Shown here: one piece after another, positions 43,707-56,420 of the stretch
How positions within the stretch are numbered: the stretch's first letter is position 1
Layout of the letters: every line of letters starts with the position of its first letter
Assembly (NCBI GenBank): GCA_002682825.1
Contig: NOKP01000020.1
Span: forward strand, 496,001 to 560,000
Reading direction: 5' to 3'
Length of the DNA: 64,000 nt
Source of the DNA: Neonectria sp. B-13
Lineage: Eukaryota; Ascomycota; Sordariomycetes; Hypocreales; Nectriaceae
Position numbers and translations under genes: made by a program
The notes under the pieces: model-generated
Databases searched by the model: none
The model's input: only the letters and a program-made list of their open reading frames with translations
What the model was told of the DNA's origin: nothing

Positions 43707-46700
43707 ATGGCGGCAACCTGGAATTTCAAGCTCCTCTTCGCCATATCCTTTGTAGGATACGCGGCTGCAGACAGTGGCAATGATTTCTCCAATAACTTGT
43801 TCTCCGACTTGGCGCCGTGGGTATAATATTCCATCTTCTCCCTTGTATCTGCTGATGGTTGTTGCGCTAGGCTGCTGGCTCTCTTTGGGGAACGAGTCAC
43901 CACGCAATTCATGGGCCAGTCGACAGGCTGGGCCGACAACTTCATACTGGCAATGGCTCCCCTCGGCATAGTCACTATCATTGTCAGTGCCATCAGGGTT
44001 GGTGGGCCTAGGTGGCTCAAAGCTGTTATTGGGAGATCCAGGGAGAACCTCGCAGTCCCAGAAACGGAGCTGATGTCGTCCACGTCAAATGAAGTATGCG
44101 AGCTGTGGAACGGCCGAGAGATAGTGAGATGCATGGGATCAGCTCCGATCAGAGAGTTTATATGCTTGTCACCCAAGGGCATGGACACTGATACGACGGA
44201 GTCAGACGTCTTTCCAAAGGTCGTGGTAAAGAACCTGGAAGAAGCAGTGAAGGGGGGATATTTGAAGGTTCTCGGTTCGTCATCTCATCTGTATTGACTC
44301 AACTGAAGCTCACTATTTACTAGATTCAAATGTTTCGCCAAAGTCTAGCTACTCCAGCGCAGAGAGAGGGGAAGAACCCCCAGTACCCGAAATCATTATC
44401 GTTGTAAACAAGTCTGACGATGGCGCCCCAAACATCTCGCTCAACTGCCATAACCAGACCGGAAGAGGAGAGTTGCGTGCAGCAGCGGTATTTGGTGCCA
44501 TTCTCCAGCTAGGAGTCCTCATTTATGCTGGATGCGCCACCTACTACTCAACGCTCAAGTTCCCCAAAGATGGAAAAACTATTGCGGCGTATGCCTTTCC
44601 TTGCACTGCTGCCGGGACACTGCTGTTAGTGAGCGGAATCCTTCTATGCGCTCACGTAGTGGAGAGCAGCACCGTGGAAAAAAGATACCTACCAGGGAAC
44701 GGCAAAGAAGCCCGGTTGGTTTGGCTGCAGCAGACCAAAACCGTGAGCGACCAAGTTTTTAATTCCGAGGCCATTTTTGCGACAGATAAGCGAAGCATCA
44801 TTACCACGTCCTACCGAGCGGACAGGGAAGGGTCATATAAGTTTTTACCCGCTTTTTTACAAGTCAACACCACCGTTCTAGGCTTGAAGACGGTCGTTGG
44901 GACGTTCGTCAGTCTTTCTGGGTTTCTTGTGCAGTTCATCGGTTTACGAGGAATGCACTGGTCAGTCTCGGTCGCTCAACTTGGCGCAGTCCTCATCATG
45001 GCCGGTATCAAGGCATTTGTTCGTCGTGGGCTTGCCATGCCTCCAAAGTCCAGGCCTCTTACGTCAGGATTCGAGCTCGACTGGCTGACAACGACCTTGG
45101 GGGACCTCAGCAATGCACCTTGGCTTCATTCTTCATCAAGCAAGCTGGAATATAACAAAGACTGGGAGATAAGTTCCGACAGACATGTCACAAAGGAAGA
45201 CCTACGTCAAAAGCGTGTATCAAACAAAGGGGGCGTAAAACCCGGTAAAATGTCAAAGGCCCACAGAGTCATGATGATCAGAAGAGACCTTGGAAAGCTT
45301 GCAGACTGGCGTGGCCCTGCATCTACGGAGGCCATAGCTGTTGCAAGGGCAATGGAGGTGACAATGAACGCATTGGATCATCTCCTTGATTGCCGGACTG
45401 GGAGTTTCACATGGTCTCTCAAAGCCTATGGCGGTAAATCGGAGAGGATTTATTTCCGTTTAGACCGCGAAGTCAACGGCACCTGGAAAGCATACTCAGA
45501 CCAGATCGACGCGGCACTATCTCTATGGCTATTCTCAGCCATTGAATCCGAGAAGAAAGAACCTGCCACAAGTAAGTCGGACAAAGACGATTCGTGGCTA
45601 CGCGCAAAAGGATCACCTGGAAAGCCGAGACTGCGACTTCTAGGCTCATCGACGCCAAGCCTTCGTCGAGATATATGCTGGTGGATGCCCGGTGACATAA
45701 CAAGAATATTGCTAGTAAATGAAGCTGACGTCAACATCGAGATGAAAGGTAGCTCTAAGTCTAGCAACTTTGCCTCTAGCGCTACACTTGAGAAGTTGGA
45801 CAAGGGAGCTCGATCACTCAAGAAGCCCACCTATTGTGGGGCACTCGAAGGATATATTAGGGCGACAACAGCAGAAGACATGCCGAATGCAGTGGTGGCA
45901 ACATTGGGGAATGGCCTCTTGAAGTCGGTGTACGCTCAGGATATATTTGCAGGCTTCATGAGAGCTGCAGCAAAGACAATGCGGGATCCCCTCGACAAAA
46001 ACGCTGACATAAGACCTGACGGCATTACGCCTGACGACCCTAAACCCTGGTATTCGTTCACGCTTCACAACGAGCGACTGTTAAGACTAGCTCAGGACAT
46101 CCAAAGCACTGGGTTAGGAACCCTAGAAGAAATCTACCTGAGCATCATCCCACCGCTTAGTACGGAGAATAAGCTTCCGGCCACCGAGGGCGTTATTGAA
46201 TTGGCTCGGCAACACGCCAGGCAACACGAGCAATTGCAAAGTTGGGACCGTGCTGGCGATGTTTATGTGCAGCTACTTCGCATGTGCAAGACATTCTCCG
46301 CACGGAGTAGCATTGTCATCAAGGCAGAAGCGGTAGTCTTTGAATTCTTGAGGCAAGTCACGTTGAACTTCGAGTTGCAAAAGACTCTACATGGGGAGAG
46401 TGGCCTCAAAAGCTTGAAAGAGTCTCTTCAAGGGGAGCTCAAAGATAAGGCTTCTGGTATCCGGCCGGACCTTATGAGATTATATGAGGAACAAGGCCGT
46501 GCTTGGACTTATGGCCTCCTTGGGCCTATTAGGCCTGCTAGGCCACGAAGGGCCTACTACCCAAAAGCGTTCAACTTCACGCCCATGCACCGGGGTGCCC
46601 TGTCTGATGCACGAGACATCTCTGGAGGGGATCTGTCTGCGGTCGATATCCACGGCTGGACGCCTCTGCATTATGCCGCAGCGAAAGGATCCCCAGGCAT

Positions 46701-47739
46701 TGTATTTGAACTGATCTGGCAGCAAGACAATGTCAACCCCTGCGACCTGCTCGAATGGAGACCACTACATTACGCCTGTAAGTTCGGACACATTGAAGTT
46801 GTTCGCCAGCTCCTCCGACACCGTGCACAAATCAACGTACAAGGAAGGGATGGAGTAATGCCATTGCACTGTGCAGCAATGCGTGGCCAGCTGGATGTGG
46901 TGAAGATGTTGCTCGAGGCGGGAGCCGTCATGGACACCCAAGACGCCTCTGGTACCACGCCACTACTGTGGGCTGCATACCATGGACATGATGCCATCGT
47001 CGAGTATCTATGGGCAGATGCAAACAAGAAGCTGCGAGACCACGAAGGCCGAACTGCAATGCATCTGGCAGCAGCAGCAGGGAAAGAAAAAATGGTGCGC
47101 CTGCTCTCCACCAACCTCAGAGCCGACAAGGAGGCCAGAGATCGCCGCGGCCTGACTTCGTTGCACTGGGCTGCCTGGAACGGGCATGAGGCAGTTGTGG
47201 AGGTATTAATGGGCAATAATGCCGACGGGGAGGCCAGGGGTAACAGCGAGAAGACGCCCTTGCACATCGCTGCTGGCAATGGGCATGAGGCCGTTGTGAA
47301 GCTTTTAATCGCAGCTGGTGTTAACAATGAGGCCAAGGACGATATAGAACAGACGCCCTTACACTGTGCTGCTTACAATGAGCATGAGGCCGTTGTGAAG
47401 CTTATAATCCAAGCTGGTGCCAACAAGGAGGTCGAGGACTGCCTAGGAAAGACGCCCTTACACTATGCTTCTTACCGGGGGCGTGAGGTCATTATGAAGC
47501 TTTTAATCGAAGCTGGTGCTAATAAGGAGGTCAAAGATAACCAAGGAATGACACCCTTACACTATGCCGCCCAGTTGGGGTATAAGGCCTGTGTAAAACT
47601 CTTGAAAGAGGCCGGTGCCAACAAGGAAGCTATCAATTCTGAAGGCGGGACGCCGCTACAGTTGGCTAGAGAGTGGGGGTTCATGGACGTTGTCGAGGAG
47701 CTCACACAGGCGGGTGCCAGCACGGAGGCTACGGACTGA
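43707..47739 (+). CDS. Large membrane protein with eleven C-terminal ankyrin repeats
   Basis: Exons 43707-43816, 43871-44274 and 44324-47739 (54 and 49 bp introns) give 1309 residues. The donor at 43817 is GTGGGT; this choice gives L-A-P-L-L-A-L-F-G-E-R-V, the sequence I know from related fungal proteins. The N-terminal third has several hydrophobic segments (I-L-A-M-A-P-L-G-I-V-T-I-I-V, then three more up to about residue 400). A middle region of unknown fold follows, with a W-x4-E-I-S-S-D and R-V-M-M-I-R-R-D-L-G-K-L stretch. Eleven ankyrin repeats (about 946-1309) finish the protein. Ankyrins bind proteins; the partner is unknown. Related proteins form large, variable families in fungi. Lower GC than its neighbours suits an accessory gene. 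Confidence 0.88.
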
Positions 47740-48212
47740 CACTTGAAGTACGTAGGTTCAGGAGTTGGGGGTTCAAATCTCAGGGTTCAGTGTTAGACGA
47801 CATATAATGGAACAGGTGCTACGCAACATCATGTGGAAGGAACGAAAGGCTAAGTGAAAGCAGCTAGTTAGTATAGATGATGTGATGTCGGACGCCAGAA
47901 AGTTGCCTCTGCTACCAGTGATCTTAAGACTTATATTATAGCTTGTGCTCATCATGAGCATACGGGAGACTAACACTGCTTAAGGCACGCACGACACCAA
48001 TCCCACGTGATAAGTAATTTTGTATATGCTTCTTTTGTCTGTTGTCTGTTGTCTCTTGTCTTTTGTTATTCGTACAACCCCCAACTCACATCTGTCGTCA
48101 AACTGTACAATCGCCCCCCATAATATCAGAGCGGCGTAGATTTCAAGATCCTCCCAAGAACGCCACGGATGCAACACCAACAATCCTCCTCACTCACACA
48201 CATCATCATCGC
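47740..48212. other. Intergenic between convergent ankyrin gene and cmc1
   Basis: It is AT-rich and should hold two 3' UTRs. A TGTCTGTTGTC-type short repeat lies near 48036-48065. A GGTTCAAATC box near 47769 is not part of a foldable tRNA. Confidence 0.6.
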
Positions 48213-48840
48213 TCACCGTTTCTTCTGCCCGTCCACCGGCGGTAGATCCCTCGCCGTCAGCCCGTGTACCCGCTCCCCGCGCTCCTCCATCTCCTTCTGC
48301 CGCGACAGGCGCACATGCTCCGGAAGCCCCCACCACTCGCGCATGAACTCCTCCTGGGCGGCCGCCACCTTGTTCTTGTGCGCGCGCTCCCGCTGGCGCT
48401 CCAGACGCATCGAGAACCACTCCACGCGGGCGGCGTCGTGCTCGTCCTGGGTCGCGTGCAGCTTCATGCAGTTGTTCATGATGCGGTGTTCGGGGCGGCA
48501 GACGAAGGAGACGGTGAATGTTCGGCCGAGGGCGCAAGCTGCGAAGGCTGAGCAGGAAAACGGGTACGCATTAGCAAGAGTGGTCATGGCCATTGGCTTC
48601 TTGGTGGGGAGAGAGGCTCCAGACGTGGTCTGATGATGGTCCTCTTGGCGGAGTCTCTGCAAGATATCAGACAGCAGTCCAAAACTCACCCTTAATCTCT
48701 TCGGCGCAAAGGCCCCGTACTCTCTGGTAGTAAATATCGCGGACTTGTGCTTCTTGCGAGGCCGACAGCGGCAGGGGATTCCTTGACGGCACACCGAGCT
48801 TCTCCCCCACGGGCGGGTTCTGGGCGGCCATTGCGGCCAT
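48213..48840 (-). CDS. cmc1: COX assembly mitochondrial protein Cmc1 (twin CX9C)
   Basis: Exons 48840-48690 and 48547-48213 with a 142 bp intron give 161 residues. The splice completes the first CX9C (C-A-E-E-I-K-A-F-A-A-C); the second is C-R-P-E-H-R-I-M-N-N-C, so the twin pattern is perfect. Such CHCH proteins are imported into the intermembrane space by Mia40 and help mature cytochrome c oxidase subunit 1. The C-terminal 80 residues are Arg/Glu-rich and longer than in yeast Cmc1 (about 110 residues). The open frame runs upstream of 48840 but has no ATG there; the Met at 48831 is an equal alternative start. Confidence 0.92.
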
Positions 48841-49591
48841 GGGACGTGGAATTGCGGTGCGGGATCGGCGGTTTTCCCTCCCGGACGGACTTGGAGGCGG
48901 ACGGTTATAGCTTCCGGGGGCTTCGAGGGCTGGCGGTATCGCGGGTTTTCGTTTGCGGCCGGTGGTTCTGCGCTGCTTCCGGGAGCTAGCGGATGAGGAG
49001 CTTGCGGGTTGCACGACGTGAGGCCATCGGCCGGGTTGGCAGAACGACTGACCGCCTTCTGTTTGGGGACAGACTCGGGGTTTCAGTCGGACCCTCTTCT
49101 AACGCCATTGCTACCTCGTGAGCAAGTTAAATTTGTCATCCGTTTCTCAATGATCATGTAAGTTGTTAGGCAAGGCTGCGTATCACTAAGGTCGTGGTTG
49201 ATGACCTTGTTTTATTGAATGGTTGACGAATTGAGCCAACCTAGACCTCCCGCCTCCACTCCGATACCTCACTTACACTTGACACTACAATACACACTAC
49301 AATACGATGAGACAGAGACACACACAATTCACCACAATGGAAACAACTGCTCCCAATGCTGCAATATTATGGAGAGGTATTTATCATTCGTTCGATTAGA
49401 TGTAAGATGATATAAAGCAGAAATCACCCTTGGAGCGTCCTTCCAGAGTACCTGATATAGTAAAATATGCATGTCTCTACGCGGCGTGAACCAAAAAATC
49501 AGACATCAAGACATCCAAAACAAAAACTCCGCGCGCCACCCCATGCCCCAGTTTCTTTCGTGTACAGCTCACTTTTCACATCTGCCCCCAC
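48841..49591. other. Intergenic, cmc1 promoter and MARVEL gene 3' side
   Basis: The first 170 bp continue the cmc1 frame without an ATG and are probably leader. No other gene is supported. Confidence 0.55.
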
Positions 49592-50778
49592 CTAGTTCTG
49601 CGGGGGGTAGGGCTGCTGGTACTGCTGGGGAGGCGGCGACACAGGGGGGTGGCCCTGGTACGCGTTCTGGCCGTCCAGCTCGCTGCTGTAGGCCGTGGAC
49701 ACGGGCTGGCTCTGGCCGGTCACCTGGGGCTGGATAGGCTGGATGGGCTGCTGATAGGGCTGCTGCTGCTGCTGCTGTTGCTGGGGAGGGTACTGGCCAA
49801 AGTTCTGCTGCTCCTGGGGAGGAGGGTAGCCCTGCTGCTGCTGGTAGGGGCTCTGTGACTGCTGGTAGGGCTGGCCTTGGGGAGGGTAACTCTGCTGCTG
49901 CTGCTGCTGGATGGGGGGCTGCTGGTATTGGTTCTGGCTCTCCTGGAATGCCATGGGGGGAGGCTGCGGCTGAGTCTGGCTGGGGTAGGTCTGGGGCGAC
50001 ATGGGCGTAGACTCGGCGACCTTGTTCTCCATCTGGTAGTTGTTGTTGGGCGAGGCGGGCGAGGTGTTGCTGAGCGCGAAGCGACCCTCCTTGCGGCCAC
50101 GGAGGAACATGAGCAGGGTCCAAACGAAAGCAGCGATAAAGAGGAGCCTAGTTGCGACTGTTAGTTGGCTATCGAGAACGGGGCTGAGCACGCAGAAACT
50201 CACCACATGAGGGCGCCGAGGCCAGCAATGGCAGCGGTCATGGCGAGACCGCTCTTGAAGAGGATGACGTTCCTCTTCTCGAGGCTTCGCGCGTACGAGC
50301 ACGTCTTGCTGTCGAGGAGGCTGCCGTCGTCAACGCAGTCGCCGACGGTTACGTCCACGACGTATCTGGCGCGAAGGGCAGCCATGGAGGCAAAGGCAGC
50401 CAGCCAAAGGATCATCAGCAGGCCGTCGATGACGAGCACGGCGACGATGTGGTAGGCGGAGCGAAGCGAGGGCACCTTCTCAGTGACGACGATGTAGGCA
50501 ATACCAATCCAGGTAAAGAGAGCCTGCGCAAACCGTCATTGTTAGAAAAACCTCGGTCCAAGGGAGGGAAATAGGATGGGCGCTTTGTCACGTACCACTG
50601 CGAGTGAGAAGCCCTCCTCGGCAATGTAGGCGTCGTGCATGAGAGACGCACAGAGGCCGAGGATGATGATGGAGATTAGGATCTGGAAGCCGCGGATGAC
50701 CATGACCCAGAGCGGCGTCTGGAGAACATGGTCGCCCGCAGGCTTCTCCTGATGGTGCGGCTGCGGTTGCTGCTCCAT
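49592..50778 (-). CDS. MARVEL-domain membrane protein with Gln/Pro-rich tail
   Basis: Three exons, 50778-50596, 50523-50204 and 50147-49592 (72 and 56 bp introns), give 352 residues. Four membrane helices span residues about 25-190 (V-M-V-I-R-G-F-Q-I-L-I-S-I-I-I-L, A-L-F-T-W-I-G-I-A-Y, H-I-V-A-V-L-V-I-D-G-L-L, L-L-F-I-A-A-F-V-W-T-L-L), the MARVEL layout. The two Cys between helices 3 and 4 could pair. The last about 145 residues are Gln/Pro/Tyr-rich with P-Y-Q-Q repeats. MARVEL proteins organise membrane domains, as with yeast Nce102-type eisosome partners; the exact role here is not known. Both splice junctions sit in or beside helices. Confidence 0.88.
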
Positions 50779-52606
50779 TGCGTCGCAAGTCGTCGGATTT
50801 GGCTTGTCGTTTTAAGATCGGCGGTGATGAGAAGTCGAGCACCCTTGTAAGATGATTGGTCGCAGGACAGGCGCAGGGGCGTCCAAAGAGGCAAGTCGGC
50901 TGAGGCTTACACGACAACAGGATGGGTATTATACACCACAGAGAAAAAGAGCGAACGTTACTTGGGATACATCACGACGTCCGATCCGCGCCGCGACGAG
51001 CACAGCACTTATAGGAAATCTCCCCCTCGAGCAGCCACCATCAAGCCCAATTGCCAAGGCAGATTTCCATGCCTGGGTGCTTTGGCGCCATGGCGGACAG
51101 CTGCGTTAGCGTCTCAGCCGCACCGGTATGGTAGCCATTGAGACAGCCCCCGTGGGAGCTGCGGTGGGGACAGATCAAACGAGGCGTCGGCTAGAGGGCT
51201 GGAAGGGCTCCTGAGGCCTGAGCCCCGGCGTCAAACAAGGCTCGATGACCAGGTGGCAAGCGTTGGGCAATCGCGGGCGGGCGTGCGCCGTGCAGCATAC
51301 CAGTTGTCGATAGTGCAGGGGGGCGGTGTTTGTTTCCTAACTTCCCTTGCCTAGCTCGACGGTCCGGCATCAATAGAGTAATTCGTAGGTCTCTCTCCCT
51401 TGTGACGGCATCCTAAAATAAGAGAGAATTTTGGGATTAGCTTCCCAACTCCGAAAGTCTCAGTTCCTAATTTCCTAATTTCCCACTCGCCCACTGCTGC
51501 TCCCTTCCGTCCATCTCCACGCTCATTTCCCCGGCGTTCGAGGAATTCTCAACCCGGGGCGAGACAATCCAACACTGGGTGATGAACGGGGTTCCTTGCA
51601 TGCCATTGGGATGTCGATCCGGGGGCTACTACGTAGTTACCGTTAGGATCTTGTTCACGTCACGACTCACGGATCACACATCACGGATCACAGCCGAGCT
51701 GGGCGGGGCAGGATTTAGGCGACCGGCTGCCAGTATCGAAGTGCCGAGATTGGTACGGAGTAAGGAGTACTGGTATTGTATTGGCGTTTTACGGGGCTTG
51801 TCGCTGGCAAGTCTGGGGTTTCGCAGCATCGCATTGCAGCACTGCACCTCTGGCACAGCGGTAACACGGAGAAACTCCGTTGGCCGACCCCGTCGTAGTA
51901 ATTATATCGGCCGCTTCAATCATTGGACAGCCGTACGAAGGAGGGTTGGAGGGCGGCTGTGTCTGCACGTCGAAGGAAAGCCTTAGCTGGCGCCAGGTGC
52001 GGCAACCCACTCTGCTGCATTCTGCTGCACTTCCCGGTACGAGCAGGCAGGGCGTTATCGCCAGCCTGCAGCGGTAGAAGCCCAGCACTCAGCTCTCATG
52101 TGAGTCAAGATCCGGCCTGGCCTGTGCTGCTGTACTGTGCTGTGCATCACACATTGTTTGTCCTTGTATGGTAGTCGCCCTGTAAGCTGTGGAACGCTTC
52201 AAAGTTTGGCTTCTAGGTTTAGCGTACTGAAAGTCTGAAACAGACTATCGTCTATTGAGGTACCGTCTGAGCCCTGCCGGAAACGGACATGGTATGTTGG
52301 CTGCGGACTCTGATTGTAACATGACTTTGCGTCTCGACTCTTGCACTCCATGCCACCGTCGGTTTCAACATGGTCAACTGTGAAGCCTCGCTCCAACCTT
52401 GTTGCCCCTACGGAGTAGTCCTGTCGCCTCGGCGCCTCCTCTGCCACATCTTGCCACTCGTGTCTTGACTCGCCATTTTGAGCTCCTTTATGTTTCGTGA
52501 TTTCGTGATTGAGGGTCCTTGATCCACTCCAACGCCGCCTGCCTGCGTGACCGTCCCTAGTTCACCAGTCTGTCGGAATCGCCGTTCCTACCGTCCGCTT
52601 GCTAAA
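50779..52606. other. Long intergenic stretch between the MARVEL and dehydrogenase genes
   Basis: It holds the MARVEL promoter and the dehydrogenase 3' side. Short repeats occur: CCTAATTTC near 51466-51483, ATCACGGATCACA near 51680, and CTGTGCTG-type runs near 52120-52145. No coding sequence is supported. Confidence 0.5.
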
Positions 52607-53748
52607 TTACGACTCGTTGGGGCCCGCAATCAGGACCTTGATTGCCTCGCCCTCCTTGACCTTCTTGAACGCCTGCTCGGCCTCCTTGAACGAGACAACG
52701 CCGGTGATGAGCTTCTTAACGTCCACCCTGCCGCTGGCTACCAGCTCAACAGCCAGAGGGTAATCGCCGGGGCCATATCGGAACGAGCCGCTCATCGTCA
52801 TCTCCTTAATGCACATAGCCATGATGGGGAAGGTGATGTCCGACTTGCCCATGCCGCCCTGGACATAGTTGCCACCGACCTTGACGACGTGGATGCTGGC
52901 CTGGATCGAGGGCTCGGCGCCGCTGGCGTCGATGACAACGTCGGCACCGTCGGGCAGGTCGGCGTGCTCGAGCAGCGCCTTTGCGTTCTCCTCGGGGGAG
53001 ATACGCTGCGAGGTGTAGATATGCGTGGAGGCGAAGTCCTTGGCAAAGTCGAGCTTGGACTGGACAATGTCGACACTGACAATCTTGGTGGCGCCGTAGG
53101 CTTTGGCAACGGCAGCGCAGAGGAGACCGACCGGACCGGCACCCATGACGACGACCGAGTTACCAGGCTTCACGTTGGCCTGCTTGACGATGTGGACTGC
53201 AACGGCCAGGGGCTCGATCAGAGCACCCTCCTGCTGGGACACATTGTCTGGCAGCTTGAAACAGAAGTCGGCGGGGGCGACCCAGTATCCGGCAAGGGTG
53301 CCGTCATAGGGCGGGGTGGCAGCGAAGACCATGTCCGGGCACAGGTTGTATTTGCCAGCAATGCAGTTGGTGCATCGTCGGCACGGGTAGCCAGGCTCGA
53401 GGGCGACTCGGTCGCCGACCTTCAGGTGAGTGACACCCTCACCAACCTCAACGATGGTGCCAGCCGACTCGTGTCCAAGGACCATAGGGTCTTTGACGAC
53501 GAACTTGCCAATGGCACCGTGAACCCAGTAGTGGACATCAGAGCCGCAGATGCCAGTGTAGTTGATGGCGACGAGGACGTCATGGGGGGTCTTGATGGTA
53601 GGCTTGGGACGCTCCTCGAAGGAGACGTCACCGGGCTTGTTGAGGACGAAGGACAGGTTCTATAAAAGTGATGGTGGTCAGCGGGTGTGAAGGGTGTCTG
53701 AGTGGGTGACGAATTGGGTTTGTGTGATGTTGGACGTACGCTGGACAT
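52607..53748 (-). CDS. Zinc-dependent polyol dehydrogenase (xylitol/sorbitol dehydrogenase family)
   Basis: Exon 1 is only three codons (53748-53740); exon 2 is 53659-52607; the 80 bp intron begins GTACGT. The product has 353 residues. Catalytic zinc ligands lie in C-G-S-D-V-H and G-H-E-S-A-G; the structural zinc site is C-x2-C-x2-C-x7-C after G-Y-P. The Rossmann motif G-A-G-P-V-G and the following Asp (V-D-I) favour NAD+ over NADP+. In fungi this family oxidises xylitol to D-xylulose or sorbitol to fructose in pentose and polyol catabolism. The protein is nearer D-xylulose reductase than L-arabinitol 4-dehydrogenase by my reading, but substrate cannot be fixed by eye. Confidence 0.92.
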
Positions 53749-56420
53749 TGTTGCGGTTGGGCGACTTGTGGAATTGGCGACTGGAAGAGCACGGAGAGGA
53801 GGTGAGAAGGGGATTGTGGCCTGGTTTTGTATCCGGCTATTGTGTGCTCGCGATTTCGGTGGGTATCGTGAGGCTTGAGGAGGGTCCTGCCTAGCCAAGT
53901 TGTTGAGAGACGGGGGTTATCGTGACGTGCAGGTGTGTGGATGTGGTGAGCGTGAGCGTGTTGTTGGTGGGAGCACCTGGGACTTCTTCGTCTTATATCG
54001 ATGCGGTACCGTGAGATAACGGGGGCTTCTTGTCGAGAGAGTTTTCAGGATCCGGGTTCCATCCGGCCGGGAAAATCTGCTGATGAAGGCAACGACTTCC
54101 GCTCAAATAGAACGACGAGATGAACTGATGAGGGCAGCCATGACGATGCAGCCATCACATGCCGCCCTCCCGCGGGGCTTGATGTTTTCTCGCACCCCCA
54201 CGACACCACAACGCAACATCCTCGCAGAAGCATCCACATCCACGACAAAGACCCCGCGCCAGCCAAGGGGAGCTCGCACCAATCATGGGAGAGCTGGGAG
54301 AAACTGGCTGCTGCAGGACTCGACCGAGGACCTGGCTGACCCCACCACAGCACCACAAGCACCACGCCAGGCGTCGCCAGGTCCAATTCCAGGGCCACTC
54401 TTCCTCCCTCGGGACATCAAGGGGCATCAAGTTTTGCCCCCGCAAGTGCCGCGCTACGGAGGTTGGCGGCGGCCATGGCATTCGGTGACGGCCCTGACGG
54501 GGGCGCTTGAATCGAAGAGCGGGTTCTCGTTTCCTCGCGGGATGGCTGGCGACTTTAGCCAGGCACTTTATCCGCTCCAATGGTCGAGTTCTGATTGATC
54601 CACTCCGACGACAAGTCCGACCATCGGTGAGCCGTATCGCGACAGGTGACGATTTTCTGTCATTGCTAAAAACGACGGCGGAGTTATTGAGGAGGTGTGG
54701 ATGGCCCAGTGTAAGTGTGCTTCACTGCCCGTGTGTGTTGTCCGAGTCTCGTGTTTACAGGCGATGTTGCGTAAAGGCGAGGGTCAGGGCTTGAGGGCTC
54801 TGCAGACTGCCAGGTTCATGTTGGTGTGGGGAAACATGCCTCATGCCTGATGCCTGATGCCTCGCCCTCTCGCCTATCGCCCGGCCGGAGGCGTGGAAGG
54901 AAGGAGCTTCTCGGGTTACTGGATCAAGCTTCGGCCTCAGGCACAATAAGTACTTCGTTGTTCCATCTCGCGTGAACGGAAGAAGCACAACGCTTCCTTG
55001 ATGCCAATGCGCCGATGTGATCCTATGTACTCTCAGCCTGGTCACTGCTCAGCAACAATCCCGCGATGTCGTCCAGTGGTGATCCTAGCAAGGACCCGGT
55101 GCGGGGGGAGGTGGCAGCAGCCGCGGGGTGGGTGCTGGTCCATCTCTAGCGGACGTGCGCTGAGGCTCCAGGGGGCCAGTGCCTTAGCGGGCTTCCGCCG
55201 CCGGCACTGTTATCGATGCCACCCACTGAAGCAATCGTTAGCTCCACTCTGAGCTACAAAGCGAAAGGGCCCAAAACTTGGAGCCACGATGACGGCTACG
55301 CCCTACCTTTATATATACCGACCTGCTTGGCTGCTGTCGTATGTTTCACGCAGTACCTCACCAACACACAACAACCTTGATGGCTCTCGATCTTCACTGC
55401 CGCTGAAAGCGCCGGAAATCCAACCATCTAGCATACCCAATGGACAAACCGCAATGCCGCCAACGTCGCCGCAGCATGTCATGACAACGACTGACCGCTA
55501 CAGCCGGCTACTCGACTTGCAGCTTCCGGTTCCGAGCAAGGGACGAAAGGAGCTCGAGATTTGCGGCACTTCGATCTTGTTTGTTGCAGAAAAGGCGCTC
55601 GTGTTTCGATGTTGGTCATCACGCCGTGGCGTTCGGATCATCGGGGAAACGGATATCATGCATGTGCCAACAATGGGCTCAGACTCAATCTTTCTAGTAC
55701 GGAGCACATGCCGCGAAAATTATCGTACGTGTAAGACGGGCGATGTAGCATTCCGATCGTTTCGTTCTCGGAGCTTTGTCTCTTGAAGTAACTATGTTGT
55801 GCATTCTCGAGATACAGAAGTCCTCCCCAACCCTAGTCCGCATCCCCATGCATACAAGCACATGTTTCGCAGATTTTATGCCAGCCCTCAAGTCTCCTGA
55901 GAGTTCATAAAATACCTCTTTATCTCGGTAGCTTCAGAGGCATGCTTGAAGTCGTTCAAAGTTTGGGCTCACGGCTAAATCCTCCATCTTTGGTTGATCT
56001 TTAACTTATAGTCTAGTTACCGTCCCCTCACGGACACCAGTCGCCTAATTTGAGCTGCTGGGTGGGACCTATTGGTATCCGGGTCCGAGAGCCCCGCGAT
56101 GTTATCGGCGCCGGATCCGACGTAGGAGTCCAGAGGCTCGGGACCGGGGATAAAAAGAGTTGACGGCTTACGATCCTGCCAGATGCCGAGGTCAAATCTG
56201 AACATCTTTTACTTCAACGTCCAAGGGATAGATAACGAGAACCTTGCTAACAACGGGTTTTGTTTATGAGAGAAGCCTCATCTCTGTATTCGTAGTTTGT
56301 CCCCATGCGGAATGCGGAATGCGGCTCTGCGCAGCACCCTCTAATCACGCCATCCCCCTTGTCCCATTGCCTCATCATCTATTCGCTGAACGTCATTGTA
56401 TCGTCCCTCGAAGTATTTCC
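53749..56420. other. Longest gene-free stretch, dehydrogenase promoter side
   Basis: About 2.7 kb contains only short frames. A TGATGCC microrepeat lies near 54845-54863 and a TATATATA box near 55309. I saw no transposon or RNA gene. A gene with many short exons could be missed. Confidence 0.45.

Noticed and set aside
47763..47795. GGTTCAAATC box resembling a tRNA T-arm
   Set aside because: There is no matching A-box or cloverleaf upstream; it is inside the AT-rich 3' region of the ankyrin gene.
54837..54865. TGATGCC microrepeat
   Set aside because: There are only about three imperfect copies in noncoding DNA, with no associated gene or dyad.
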